A stretch of DNA of 64,000 nucleotides from Cellulophaga algicola DSM 14237 (GTDB lineage: Bacteria; Bacteroidota; Bacteroidia; Flavobacteriales; Flavobacteriaceae), in NCBI RefSeq assembly GCF_000186265.1, contig NC_014934.1:2480001-2544000 (forward strand). Reading direction: 5' to 3'. Shown one piece after another: positions 1 through 7,264 of this stretch. The number at the start of each line of letters is the position of its first letter. The first letter of the stretch is position 1. The position numbers and the translations under genes were made by a program. The notes below the pieces were generated by a model that was given only the letters and a program-made list of their open reading frames with translations, made no database searches and was not told the origin of the DNA.

Positions 1-141
1 AATAGATTCTTCTTCAGAAGTATTTTCATCTGTAGCGGAAGAGCTGGTTTCACTATCGCTGCTACAAGCGCTAAAAGTTATCAAAGCAGTAATTAATAAG
101 GCTTGCAGTAAAATCTTTAAGTGGGTTCTTTTTTTCATCAT
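1..141 (-). CDS. Lipoprotein, N-terminal part only (runs off the window)
   Basis: The first 47 codons of a minus-strand gene are visible. Two adjacent ATG codons (141-139 and 138-136) are followed by a positively charged start (KKRTH), a hydrophobic stretch and a lipobox-like TFSAC, then a Ser/Thr/Glu-rich linker (CSSDSETSSS). This is a signal-peptidase II leader, so the product should be a lipid-anchored envelope protein. The functional domain lies outside the window and no function can be given. A pair of direct repeats at 214-243 lies upstream and may control it. Confidence 0.7.
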   Translation of the reverse strand, partial: MMKKRTHLKILLQALLITALITFSACSSDSETSSSATDENTSEEESI

Positions 142-174
142 CTCCGTATGTATTAATGTTCGTTTAAAATCTAA

Positions 175-243
175 CTCAAAAGTGGATATTAAATTTTGTC
201 GTTTCTGTTCTATTCAGTGAATGACCGTTTTCTCTCAGTGAAT
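175..243 (-). promoter_or_regulatory. Possible LytTR-type direct-repeat operator and promoter for the lipoprotein gene
   Basis: TCAGTGAAT occurs at 214-222 and again at 235-243, a 21-bp period (two helical turns). This resembles paired 9-bp half-sites of LytTR regulators; each half-site matches the loose consensus at about 8 of 9 positions. Read on the minus strand, the pair lies just upstream of a -7-like CACTTTTG (185-178) that has no TTG -33 element. That is the arrangement expected of an activator-dependent promoter. It is inferred from pattern only. Confidence 0.35.
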
Positions 244-338
244 TTTTATTTTTTAGAGGAATCAATGTGAGGAAGGTTTAATTAAGGAGCTTATAAATAG
301 AAACACAACATTCTTTAATTTTATTTATCTTAGCAGCC

Positions 339-749
339 ATGCTATCAAAAAAGACAAAATACGGATTAAAGGCGCTTACCTTCTTAGCGCAACAAGTAGA
401 TAGGCAACCGGTACAAATTTCTGAAATAGCAAATGCTGAAAACATCTCTCAAAAGTTTTTAGAAACCATCTTATTATCGCTACGAAAAACTGGTTTTTTA
501 GGAAGTAAAAAAGGTAAAGGTGGAGGGTATTATTTAATAAAAGATCCTGCGGAAATACAAATGGCTTCAGTGATGCGCGTTTTAGAAGGACCTATTTCTA
601 TGGTGCCTTGCGTAAGTCTTAATTTCTATGAGAAATGTGATGATTGCCCGGATGAAGCTGCTTGTGGGGTTCATAAATTAATGCTTCAAGTACGTGATAG
701 CAACCTAGAAATATATAGAAATACAAGCTTAGCAGATTTAATAGCTTAA
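339..749 (+). CDS. Rrf2-family transcriptional regulator, probable sulfur/cysteine regulator
   Basis: The 136-residue protein is a typical length for Rrf2. The N-terminal winged helix-turn-helix opens with LSKKTKYGLKAL and carries the family's ISQKFLE recognition-helix region (about residues 36-42) and a G-rich wing (KGKGGGYYL, 58-66). Cysteines at 91, 100, 103 and 109 lie where IscR-type members hold an Fe-S cluster, although the spacing (X8, X2, X5) differs from IscR. It stands directly before the sulfate-assimilation genes. Rrf2 proteins such as CymR govern cysteine metabolism in other bacteria, so local control of the cys genes is a reasonable inference. The target has not been shown. Confidence 0.85.
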   Translation: MLSKKTKYGLKALTFLAQQVDRQPVQISEIANAENISQKFLETILLSLRKTGFLGSKKGKGGGYYLIKDPAEIQMASVMRVLEGPISMVPCVSLNFYEKCDDCPDEAACGVHKLMLQVRDSNLEIYRNTSLADLIA

Positions 750-847
750 TTTTAGTACTACTCCATTTTCATTATCAAATTGATAATAATTCTCTTCTTT
801 TTTTAAAAATCTACTAAAACTATAGGGTAAAGGTAATTTTAACGTTC

Positions 848-884
848 TTTTGTCGACTTACTTAGGGAAATATTTTTATTTTTG
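848..884 (+). promoter_or_regulatory. Candidate promoter of the sulfate-assimilation cluster
   Basis: TATTTTTG at 877-884 fits the Bacteroidota -7 consensus TAnnTTTG. A TTTTG lies at 848-852, about 24 bp upstream, slightly longer than the usual 17-23 bp. The first gene of the cluster starts 42 bp downstream. Confidence 0.45.
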
Positions 885-926
885 CTTACTCTATTAAATC
901 GATAGGGTAATAGAAAAATTAATCTC

Positions 927-1190
927 ATGATTGCAGATCAATTGATTTTAGATAAAGAAAATACAAAGACGACGTATAAGGAAGATAGCAAATCTGAAGA
1001 TCCTAGAAGGAGCATCGTTAAGTCTATTAGTTGGAGAATTATTGGTACGATAGATACTGTGATTATTTCTTGGCTTGTGACAGGAACTTTAAAATTAGCT
1101 TTTTCAATAGGAGTTGTGGAGCTTTTTACAAAAATGATATTATATTTTTTCCATGAAAGAATGTGGAATAAGATTAAATGGGGCAAATAA
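927..1190 (+). CDS. DUF2061 small membrane protein
   Basis: This 87-residue protein has a charged N-terminus of about 28 residues and then the DUF2061 pattern: RRSIVKSISWRIIGTIDT, a hydrophobic helix (VIISWLVTGTLKLAFSIGVV) and a second helix ending in FFHERMWNKIKWG. Two membrane helices are predicted. The biochemical role of DUF2061 is unknown. The gene lies just upstream of cysH, and its stop codon overlaps an alternative upstream start of cysH, so the two are probably co-transcribed. The context suggests a link to sulfate uptake or assimilation. Confidence 0.8.
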   Translation: MIADQLILDKENTKTTYKEDSKSEDPRRSIVKSISWRIIGTIDTVIISWLVTGTLKLAFSIGVVELFTKMILYFFHERMWNKIKWGK

Positions 1191-1198
1191 TTAAGAGT

Positions 1199-1822
1199 AT
1201 GGCTTTTACAGAAAACGATATACAAAAATGGAATACGGATTTTGCTTCGGCAAGTCCAGCAGAAATTATAGCATTTGCACTAACGCAAAATTCAAATGCC
1301 TTAGTGACTACTAATTTCAGACCTTACGAAGTGAATATTTTACATGCAGTTACGGCAGTAGATAATACGATTAAAGTTATTTGGTGCGATACAGGATATA
1401 ATACGCCAAATACGTATAAGCATGCAGAAGATTTAATTAAGCGTTTATCTCTTAATGTAAAATTATACGTGCCAAAGCAGACCTCATCACATAGAGATGC
1501 GGTTATGGGAATTCCTGGTATAGAAGATCCTAATCATGCAATTTTCACAGAACAGGTTAAGTTAGAACCTTTTGGTAGAGCAATGGCGGAGCATAAGCCA
1601 GAAGTTTGGTTTACAAACCTTAGAAAAGGACAAACTGCCCTGCGTAATTCTTTAGATATTTTTAGTGTAAGTAAAGATGGTGTTTTAAAGGTGAGTCCTT
1701 TTTACCACTGGACAGATGCGCAATTAGATGCATATCTAGAGGAAAATAAGCTGCCTAACGAGCATAAATATTTTGATCCAACCAAGGTGTTAGAAAACCG
1801 GGAGTGTGGATTACATACTTAG
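1199..1822 (+). CDS. cysH: Phosphoadenylyl-/adenylyl-sulfate reductase
   Basis: CysH reduces activated sulfate (PAPS or APS) to sulfite with thioredoxin or glutaredoxin. The protein ends in ECGLHT, the conserved C-terminal active-site cysteine motif, and has the PAPS-reductase fold pattern (TTNFRPYE, WCDTGYN, WFTNLRKGQTALR). The paired cysteines that bind the [4Fe-4S] cluster of APS reductases are absent, which points to the cluster-free, PAPS-type class. The start at 1199 (207 residues) gives MAFTENDIQKW. An in-frame ATG at 1178 would add seven residues and overlap the previous gene. cysD and cysN follow, but no APS kinase gene (cysC) lies nearby. Confidence 0.9.
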   Translation: MAFTENDIQKWNTDFASASPAEIIAFALTQNSNALVTTNFRPYEVNILHAVTAVDNTIKVIWCDTGYNTPNTYKHAEDLIKRLSLNVKLYVPKQTSSHRDAVMGIPGIEDPNHAIFTEQVKLEPFGRAMAEHKPEVWFTNLRKGQTALRNSLDIFSVSKDGVLKVSPFYHWTDAQLDAYLEENKLPNEHKYFDPTKVLENRECGLHT

Positions 1823-1906
1823 AAACTAATTTTACTAAGTATAGCTATAAAATTAATAGTAAATACAAGATATTGAATCTTGTTGAAATTAAAAAAGATA
1901 TTGAAT

Positions 1907-1938
1907 ACGGTCATTGAGCGTAATCGAAATGAAGTTAA
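1907..1938 (+). repeat. Dispersed short palindromic repeat (TCATTGAGCG type)
   Basis: The segment holds TCATTGAGCG-TAATCG-AAATGA, whose ends pair (TCATT/AATGA). A worn relative, CACTGAGCGTAGTTATTGTG, occurs at 19556-19575. I believe similar sequences are widespread between genes in Flavobacteriaceae; that part is from memory. Here the repeat ends right at the cysD start codon and contributes the purine-rich bases before it. Confidence 0.5.
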
Positions 1939-1939
1939 C

Positions 1940-2842
1940 ATGAAAGACACATCAGGCATAAATCCATTAGAAAACGAAGCAATTTACATCATTAGAGAGG
2001 TGGCTGCTCAATTTGAAAAGCCAGTTTTATTATTCTCTGGAGGTAAAGATTCTATAACACTAGTACGTTTGGCGCAAAAAGCATTTTGGCCGGCAAAAAT
2101 TCCTTTCCCTTTAATGCATATTGATACAGGGCATAACTTCCCTGAAACTATTGAGTTTAGAGATAGATTGGTTAAAGAACTTGGTTTAGAGCTTATTGTT
2201 CGTAATGTGCAAGATTCTATTGATGAAGGTAAAGTAAAAGAAGAATCTGGTAGGTATGCTAGTAGAAACTCTTTGCAGACGACTACTTTATTAGATGCTA
2301 TAGAAGAATTTAAATTTGATGCTTGTATCGGTGGTGCACGTAGAGATGAAGAGAAAGCAAGAGCAAAAGAGCGTATTTTTTCTGTTCGTGATGATTTTGG
2401 TCAGTGGGATGAAAAAAGCCAACGTCCTGAATTGTTCGATATGTTAAATGGTCAAATAGAATTAGGTCAGAACGTTCGTTGTTTTCCTATTTCTAACTGG
2501 ACAGAATTAGATGTTTGGTCTTATATACAAAAAGAAGAAATTGAAATTCCTTCTATATATTTTGCACACCAACGTAAGACTTTTATAAGAGACGGAATGA
2601 TTTGGTCTGCTGAAGATGATATTGTTTTCCGTGATGAAGACGAGGTTGTTCAAGAACGTTTAGTGCGTTTCCGTACAGTAGGTGATATGTCTTGTACCGC
2701 AGCAGTACTTTCCGATGCGGTTAGCATTGATAAAGTAGTTAGTGAAATTAGAGATTCTAGTATCTCTGAGCGTGGAGCACGTATTGATGATAAGCGTTCT
2801 GAGGCAGCGATGGAAAAAAGAAAACAACAAGGATATTTCTAG
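1940..2842 (+). CDS. cysD: Sulfate adenylyltransferase subunit 2
   Basis: CysD is the catalytic ATP-pyrophosphatase subunit that makes APS from ATP and sulfate, driven by the CysN GTPase. The PP-loop SGGKDS is at residues 33-38. GHNFPETIEFRD and the GGARRDEEKARAKER segment are typical, as is the C-terminal GDMSC. The ATG at 1940 gives 300 residues, matching the family (about 302). An upstream TTG at 1880 would add 20 residues unlike any CysD and would read through a dispersed repeat, so I rejected it. cysN starts 91 bp downstream beyond two further intergenic repeats. Confidence 0.95.
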   Translation: MKDTSGINPLENEAIYIIREVAAQFEKPVLLFSGGKDSITLVRLAQKAFWPAKIPFPLMHIDTGHNFPETIEFRDRLVKELGLELIVRNVQDSIDEGKVKEESGRYASRNSLQTTTLLDAIEEFKFDACIGGARRDEEKARAKERIFSVRDDFGQWDEKSQRPELFDMLNGQIELGQNVRCFPISNWTELDVWSYIQKEEIEIPSIYFAHQRKTFIRDGMIWSAEDDIVFRDEDEVVQERLVRFRTVGDMSCTAAVLSDAVSIDKVVSEIRDSSISERGARIDDKRSEAAMEKRKQQGYF

Positions 2843-2938
2843 AGTCCCTTTAATCCCCAGAGGGGAAATGTTAGCGGTAATAGAATATACAAATTAAATA
2901 AAATTCCTTCCTTTTGGGAAGGTATAGCATAGGATGGA
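2843..2938 (+). repeat. Intergenic hairpin repeats between cysD and cysN
   Basis: Two small palindromes occupy the gap. The first is TCCCC-AGA-GGGGA near 2854-2866. The second is CCTTCC-TTTT-GGGAAGG (2907-2922) followed by a purine-rich tail AGGATGGAAG that contains the cysN ATG (2934). The second is a copy of the element at 4261-4294 before the sulfite reductase gene. It may act as an mRNA stability or translation element within the operon. Confidence 0.6.
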
Positions 2939-4181
2939 AGTACTAAAAATAGCAACAGCAGGTAGTGTAGATGACGGAAAGAGTACCTTAATCGGTAGAA
3001 TTCTGTACGATACAAAATCACTCACAAGTGATAAGTTAGAGGCTATCGAAAAAACAAGTAAGCAAAAAGGATATGATTATTTAGATTTTTCTTTAGCAAC
3101 AGACGGATTGGTAGCAGAGCGTGAGCAAGGGATTACTATTGATGTTGCGCATATCTATTTTTCAACAGCAAAGAAAAGTTATATTATAGCAGATACTCCA
3201 GGTCATGTTGAATATACGAGAAACATGGTTACTGGGGCTTCTACATCACAAGCCGCTATTATTTTAATAGATGCACGTAAGGGAGTGATTGAACAAACAA
3301 ATCGTCACTTTTTCATCAATAATTTATTGCGTGTAAAAGATGTTATTGTCGCAGTTAATAAAATGGATTTGGTTGATTTTTCTGAAGAAAGATACAATGA
3401 AATCAAAGCAGATTTTTCTGAATTAATGGCAAAGAGAGATTACCAAGATCAGAACATCACATTTATTCCTGTTAGTGCTTTAAAGGGTGATAATGTAGTG
3501 AATAAATCAGAACATACTCCTTGGTATACAGGTCAGACTTTATTAGAGCATTTAGAAAACTTAGATAGTAAAGATGTTTTCAACGTAGGGACACCTCGTT
3601 TTCCAGTGCAATATGTAATCCGTCCTAAGACTGAAGACTTTCATGACTTTAGAGGATTTGCTGGTAAAGTTTATGGAGGGGAGTTAAGTGTTGGTGATGA
3701 GGTTGTTGCCTTGCCATCACAGACAAAATCAAAAATAAAAGAAATTTACGCCTACGATAAAAAATATCAAACTGCTTCAAGACGCTCATCAGTGACGATC
3801 ACTTTAGAAGACGAGATTAACGTTAGTCGCGGAGACATGATTGTAAAGGTGGGAGATTTACCGCAAATTGATAAACAGTTTACGGCTAATATTTCTTGGA
3901 TGGATTCTGATCAATTAAAAACAGGAGGTAAATATGTTATTCAACATGGTGTGAATAAAGTATTAGCTAAAGTAGATAAGATTCATCATAAAATTAATCC
4001 TGACTACTCAGGAATAGAAGAGAATGTTGATGGTCTGGGTATGAATGATATTGCGAGGGTTACCTTTAAATTAAACAAGCCTATTTTCTTTGATGCCTTT
4101 AAAGATCATAGAACAAACGGCTCGTTTATCATTATAGATACAAAAACAAATAGTACCGTAGGGGCTGGGTTTATCCAATAA
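2934..4181 (+). CDS. cysN: Sulfate adenylyltransferase subunit 1 (GTPase)
   Basis: CysN couples GTP hydrolysis to APS synthesis by CysD. G-motifs: P-loop GSVDDGKST at 10-18, DTPGH at 87-91 and NKMD at 142-145, followed by two beta-barrel domains as in EF-Tu-like GTPases. The 415-residue length corresponds to CysN alone, with no fused APS-kinase (CysC) domain at the C-terminus. The ATG sits inside a hairpin-repeat tail that looks like a ribosome-binding site. Confidence 0.95.
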   Translation: MEVLKIATAGSVDDGKSTLIGRILYDTKSLTSDKLEAIEKTSKQKGYDYLDFSLATDGLVAEREQGITIDVAHIYFSTAKKSYIIADTPGHVEYTRNMVTGASTSQAAIILIDARKGVIEQTNRHFFINNLLRVKDVIVAVNKMDLVDFSEERYNEIKADFSELMAKRDYQDQNITFIPVSALKGDNVVNKSEHTPWYTGQTLLEHLENLDSKDVFNVGTPRFPVQYVIRPKTEDFHDFRGFAGKVYGGELSVGDEVVALPSQTKSKIKEIYAYDKKYQTASRRSSVTITLEDEINVSRGDMIVKVGDLPQIDKQFTANISWMDSDQLKTGGKYVIQHGVNKVLAKVDKIHHKINPDYSGIEENVDGLGMNDIARVTFKLNKPIFFDAFKDHRTNGSFIIIDTKTNSTVGAGFIQ

Positions 4182-4260
4182 ATCTTTCTAGCCGCCAGAA
4201 GAGGTGCAAGCAAGTAGGTAGAAAAAAATTAATAACAATATTCTTATTTTAACCGAGTAA

Positions 4261-4294
4261 GAATTCCTTCCCCTTGGGAAGGTTAGGAGGGGAA
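4261..4294 (+). repeat. Hairpin repeat placed as ribosome-binding region of the sulfite reductase gene
   Basis: GAATTCCTTCC-CCTT-GGGAAGG is followed by TTAGGAGGGGAAG, five bases before the ATG at 4300. It repeats the element at 2903-2938 with few changes. The tail contains AGGAGG, a strong Shine-Dalgarno match that is unusual in Bacteroidota. Confidence 0.65.
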
Positions 4295-4299
4295 GATAT

Positions 4300-6393
4300 A
4301 TGCAAAGTTTTAGAACAGAAATAGAAAATCCGGTTGTAGAAAAAGATATTATCGATTTAGCAAACAAAATCGATATGTTTCATAATGGTAAACTAGACGA
4401 AGAAAAGTTTCGTAGTCTGCGTTTAGCACGTGGTGTTTACGGTCAGCGCCAAGAAGGTGTGCAAATGATTCGTATTAAATTGCCGTATGGTAAAGTTTCT
4501 TCTGAGCAATTAAGAACAATTTCTAATGTTTCTGAAGAATATTCTAAAGGTCGTTTACATATTACTACACGTCAAGATATTCAAATTCACTATGTAGATT
4601 TAGACAGAACTCCGGAGTTGTGGGCAGAACTAGAAAAGTCAGACATTACCTTACGTGAAGCTTGTGGTAATACCGTGCGTAATGTAACGGCTAGTGAAAC
4701 TGCGGGTATAGATGTAGATGAGCCTTTTGATGTATCTCCTTATGCACATGCCTTGTTTCAGTATTTTTTAAGAAATCCTATAAGTCAAGAACTTGGACGT
4801 AAGTTTAAAGTATCTTTCTCTTCTAGTGATGCAGATACGGGTCTTTCGTACATGCATGATCTAGGTTTTATAGCCAAAATTGAAAATGGCGAAAGAGGAT
4901 TTAAAGTGATGCTTGGTGGTGGTTTAGGGTCTCAACCGCGTCATGCAGAGTTATTATATGATTTTTTACCGACAGATAAAATAATTCCTTTAATGGAAGG
5001 TGTTGTTCGTGTTTTTGATAGGTATGGAGAACGTAAAAGTAGAGCAAAAGCCCGTTTAAAATTCTTGATGAAAGATTTAGGACTAGACGGTTTTAAAGCC
5101 TTATTAAAAGAAGAGCAAACAGCTGTTCCTATAAAGTCTTTTCCTATTGATGCGGAAGCCTACCCAAAACCTCAAATTGCAGAAGTAGCTATTCCAAATG
5201 TAGTAATCGAAGATCAAAAAGCTTTTGATGCTTGGAAGGCAACCAATATAATTCCTCAAAAACAGGAGGGTTATGTAGCTATAGGTATAAAAGTTTTATT
5301 GGGAGATTTTTATCTTAAAGAAGCGCGTGCCTTAGCAGATTTAGTAGAAAAATATGCAGCAGACGAAATTCGTCTAAGCTTGCGTCAGAATATTGTTGTT
5401 CCTTTTGTAAAAGAAGAATTGATTCCTTTCTTTTATACTGAATTAAAGAAATTAGGCTTTACAGAAGCTGGCTATAATAGAGCTATAGATATTACGGCTT
5501 GTCCTGGAACAGATACTTGTAATTTAGGTATTGCAAGTAGTACTGGTATTGCAGAAGAGTTAGAGCGCATCATGAAAGAAGAATATCCTGATTATATTAA
5601 TAACCCAGATGTGGTTATTAAAATTAGTGGATGTATGAATGCATGTGGACAGCATAACATGGCAAATATTGGTTTTCAAGGGATGTCTGTGCGTACCAAA
5701 TCTAAATTAGTAGCTCCAGCATTACAAGTGCTTTTAGGGGGTGGTAATATGGGTAATGGGGAAGGTAGGTTTGCAGATAAAGTAGTAAAAATACCAAGTA
5801 AAAGAGGTCCGGAAGCTTTGCGTTTAATCTTAAATGATTTTGATGCCAATGGTAACGGATTATCATTCCCAGAGTACTATGCAGAAAAAGAGCAAATGTA
5901 CTTCTATGATTTCTTGAAAGATTTAACAGATGTTGAAAATTTAACGCCTGATGATTTTATCGATTGGGGTAATTCTGAAGAATATATTCAGGCTATTGGA
6001 GTAGGGGAATGTGCTGGTGTAGTGATAGATTTGATTGCCACATTATTATTTGAGAGCGAAGAGAAAATACAAACAGCAGCAACTACTTTTAATGAAGGAA
6101 AATGGGCAGCGAGTATCTATCATTCATACTCTTCAATGGTAAATACAGCGAAAGCAATCCTTACTTCAGAAAATCAGAAAACAAATACGCATGCGGGTAT
6201 CATTAAAGATTTTGATGAGAAATTCGTTGCGAATGGTAGAATCGCTTTAGATAAAGGTTTTGAAGAGTTTATTCTTCAAATTAATAAAAATGAACCTACA
6301 GAAGTATTTGCTAAGAACTACTTAAATGATACGAAAGTATTTTTAGGAAAAGTTCAAGAGTTTAGAAATGCTGAATTAGCAAAAGCGAACTAA
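4300..6393 (+). CDS. Siroheme/[4Fe-4S] sulfite (nitrite) reductase with C-terminal extension
   Basis: This enzyme reduces sulfite to sulfide, the last step of sulfate assimilation. Two NIR/SIR half-repeats are visible (N-terminal RGVYGQRQEGVQMIR and THITTRQD-like RLHITTRQDIQ; second half from about residue 325). The cluster and siroheme cysteines are C401-X5-C407 and C445-X3-C449. The core ends near residue 530. An alpha-helical extension of about 150 residues follows, apparently the HEPN-like tail I recall from flavobacterial homologues. No flavin or FMN domain is present, so electrons should come from ferredoxin, consistent with the FNR gene downstream. cobA follows 2 bp after the stop, supplying the siroheme precursor. 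Confidence 0.9.
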   Translation: MQSFRTEIENPVVEKDIIDLANKIDMFHNGKLDEEKFRSLRLARGVYGQRQEGVQMIRIKLPYGKVSSEQLRTISNVSEEYSKGRLHITTRQDIQIHYVDLDRTPELWAELEKSDITLREACGNTVRNVTASETAGIDVDEPFDVSPYAHALFQYFLRNPISQELGRKFKVSFSSSDADTGLSYMHDLGFIAKIENGERGFKVMLGGGLGSQPRHAELLYDFLPTDKIIPLMEGVVRVFDRYGERKSRAKARLKFLMKDLGLDGFKALLKEEQTAVPIKSFPIDAEAYPKPQIAEVAIPNVVIEDQKAFDAWKATNIIPQKQEGYVAIGIKVLLGDFYLKEARALADLVEKYAADEIRLSLRQNIVVPFVKEELIPFFYTELKKLGFTEAGYNRAIDITACPGTDTCNLGIASSTGIAEELERIMKEEYPDYINNPDVVIKISGCMNACGQHNMANIGFQGMSVRTKSKLVAPALQVLLGGGNMGNGEGRFADKVVKIPSKRGPEALRLILNDFDANGNGLSFPEYYAEKEQMYFYDFLKDLTDVENLTPDDFIDWGNSEEYIQAIGVGECAGVVIDLIATLLFESEEKIQTAATTFNEGKWAASIYHSYSSMVNTAKAILTSENQKTNTHAGIIKDFDEKFVANGRIALDKGFEEFILQINKNEPTEVFAKNYLNDTKVFLGKVQEFRNAELAKAN

Positions 6394-6395
6394 TC

Positions 6396-7190
6396 ATGAC
6401 TAAGAATACAAAACATACGAATGCTAGCAACTTAGGTTTGCTTACGGTAATTGGTGCGGGTCCTGGTGATCCAGACCTAATTACGTTAAAAGCGATAAAA
6501 GCACTGCAGGCAGCAGATGTTGTTTTGTATGATGCTTTGGTAAATCCTGAATTGTTAGGGTATGCAGAACATGCAGAACTCATCTTTGTAGGGAAGCGCA
6601 AAGGGTGCTATGCGTATCAGCAAGAGCAAATTAATGAACTTATCGTGCAGCGTGGAAAATCGCAACATGTAATTCGTTTAAAAGGGGGTGATCCTTTTAT
6701 TTTTGGTCGAGGTGCAGAAGAGATGGAATATGCAGCAAAGCATGGTTTACATGTGGCTATGGTTCCAGGGATATCCTCATCTGTCGCGGTACCGGCATCT
6801 CAAAATATACCAGTGACTAAAAGAGGAGCTGCAGAAAGTTTTTGGGTCATTACAGGAACCACAAAAGAACACAAGCTTTCTTCAGATGTGGCTCTTGCAG
6901 CCAAATCAAATGCTACGGTAGTAATCTTAATGGGAATGTCAAAATTACCAGCAATAGTAGCTTTGTTTGAGAAAGAAGGAAAAGCAGAAACGCCAATCGC
7001 TATCATCCAGAATGGCACAAGAGAAAATGAAAAGATAGGAATAGCAACTATTTCGACTATTCAATCAGAAGTAGAAAAGCAAAACTTAACCAACCCCGCA
7101 ATTATAATAATCGGCGAGGTGGTTAATCATAGAAAAGCACTGGCAAGTGCAATAGAGTCGTATAAACAAGTAGACGAAGTACGCGATTAA
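6396..7190 (+). CDS. cobA: Uroporphyrinogen-III C-methyltransferase
   Basis: SUMT adds two SAM-derived methyl groups to uroporphyrinogen III to give precorrin-2, the precursor of siroheme for the sulfite reductase encoded just upstream. The SUMT signature VIGAGPGDPDLITLKA lies near residue 18; RLKGGDPFIFGRGAEE and the VPGISSSVAVPA segment are present. The 264-residue length is that of a stand-alone SUMT. There is no CysG-type dehydrogenase/ferrochelatase domain and no gene for one nearby, so the last two siroheme steps must be encoded elsewhere. It is tightly coupled to the previous gene. Confidence 0.95.
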   Translation: MTKNTKHTNASNLGLLTVIGAGPGDPDLITLKAIKALQAADVVLYDALVNPELLGYAEHAELIFVGKRKGCYAYQQEQINELIVQRGKSQHVIRLKGGDPFIFGRGAEEMEYAAKHGLHVAMVPGISSSVAVPASQNIPVTKRGAAESFWVITGTTKEHKLSSDVALAAKSNATVVILMGMSKLPAIVALFEKEGKAETPIAIIQNGTRENEKIGIATISTIQSEVEKQNLTNPAIIIIGEVVNHRKALASAIESYKQVDEVRD

Positions 7191-7205
7191 TTTATTTTAC
7201 TGTTG

Positions 7206-7213
7206 TAAATTTG
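7206..7213 (+). promoter_or_regulatory. Candidate -7 element for the FNR gene
   Basis: TAAATTTG matches TAnnTTTG exactly, 52 bp before the start codon. No clear TTG -33 element is seen at the right distance. The gene may have its own promoter besides read-through from the cys cluster. Confidence 0.35.
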
Positions 7214-7264
7214 CAGTAGTATTTTAGGTGTTATTTCAAACAAGAATTTTTTCAATTAGTAGAG

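Noticed and set aside
1880-1939. TTG start that would lengthen CysD by 20 residues
   Set aside because: The extra residues are translated from a dispersed intergenic repeat and do not fit the CysD family; the ATG at 1940 gives the normal length.
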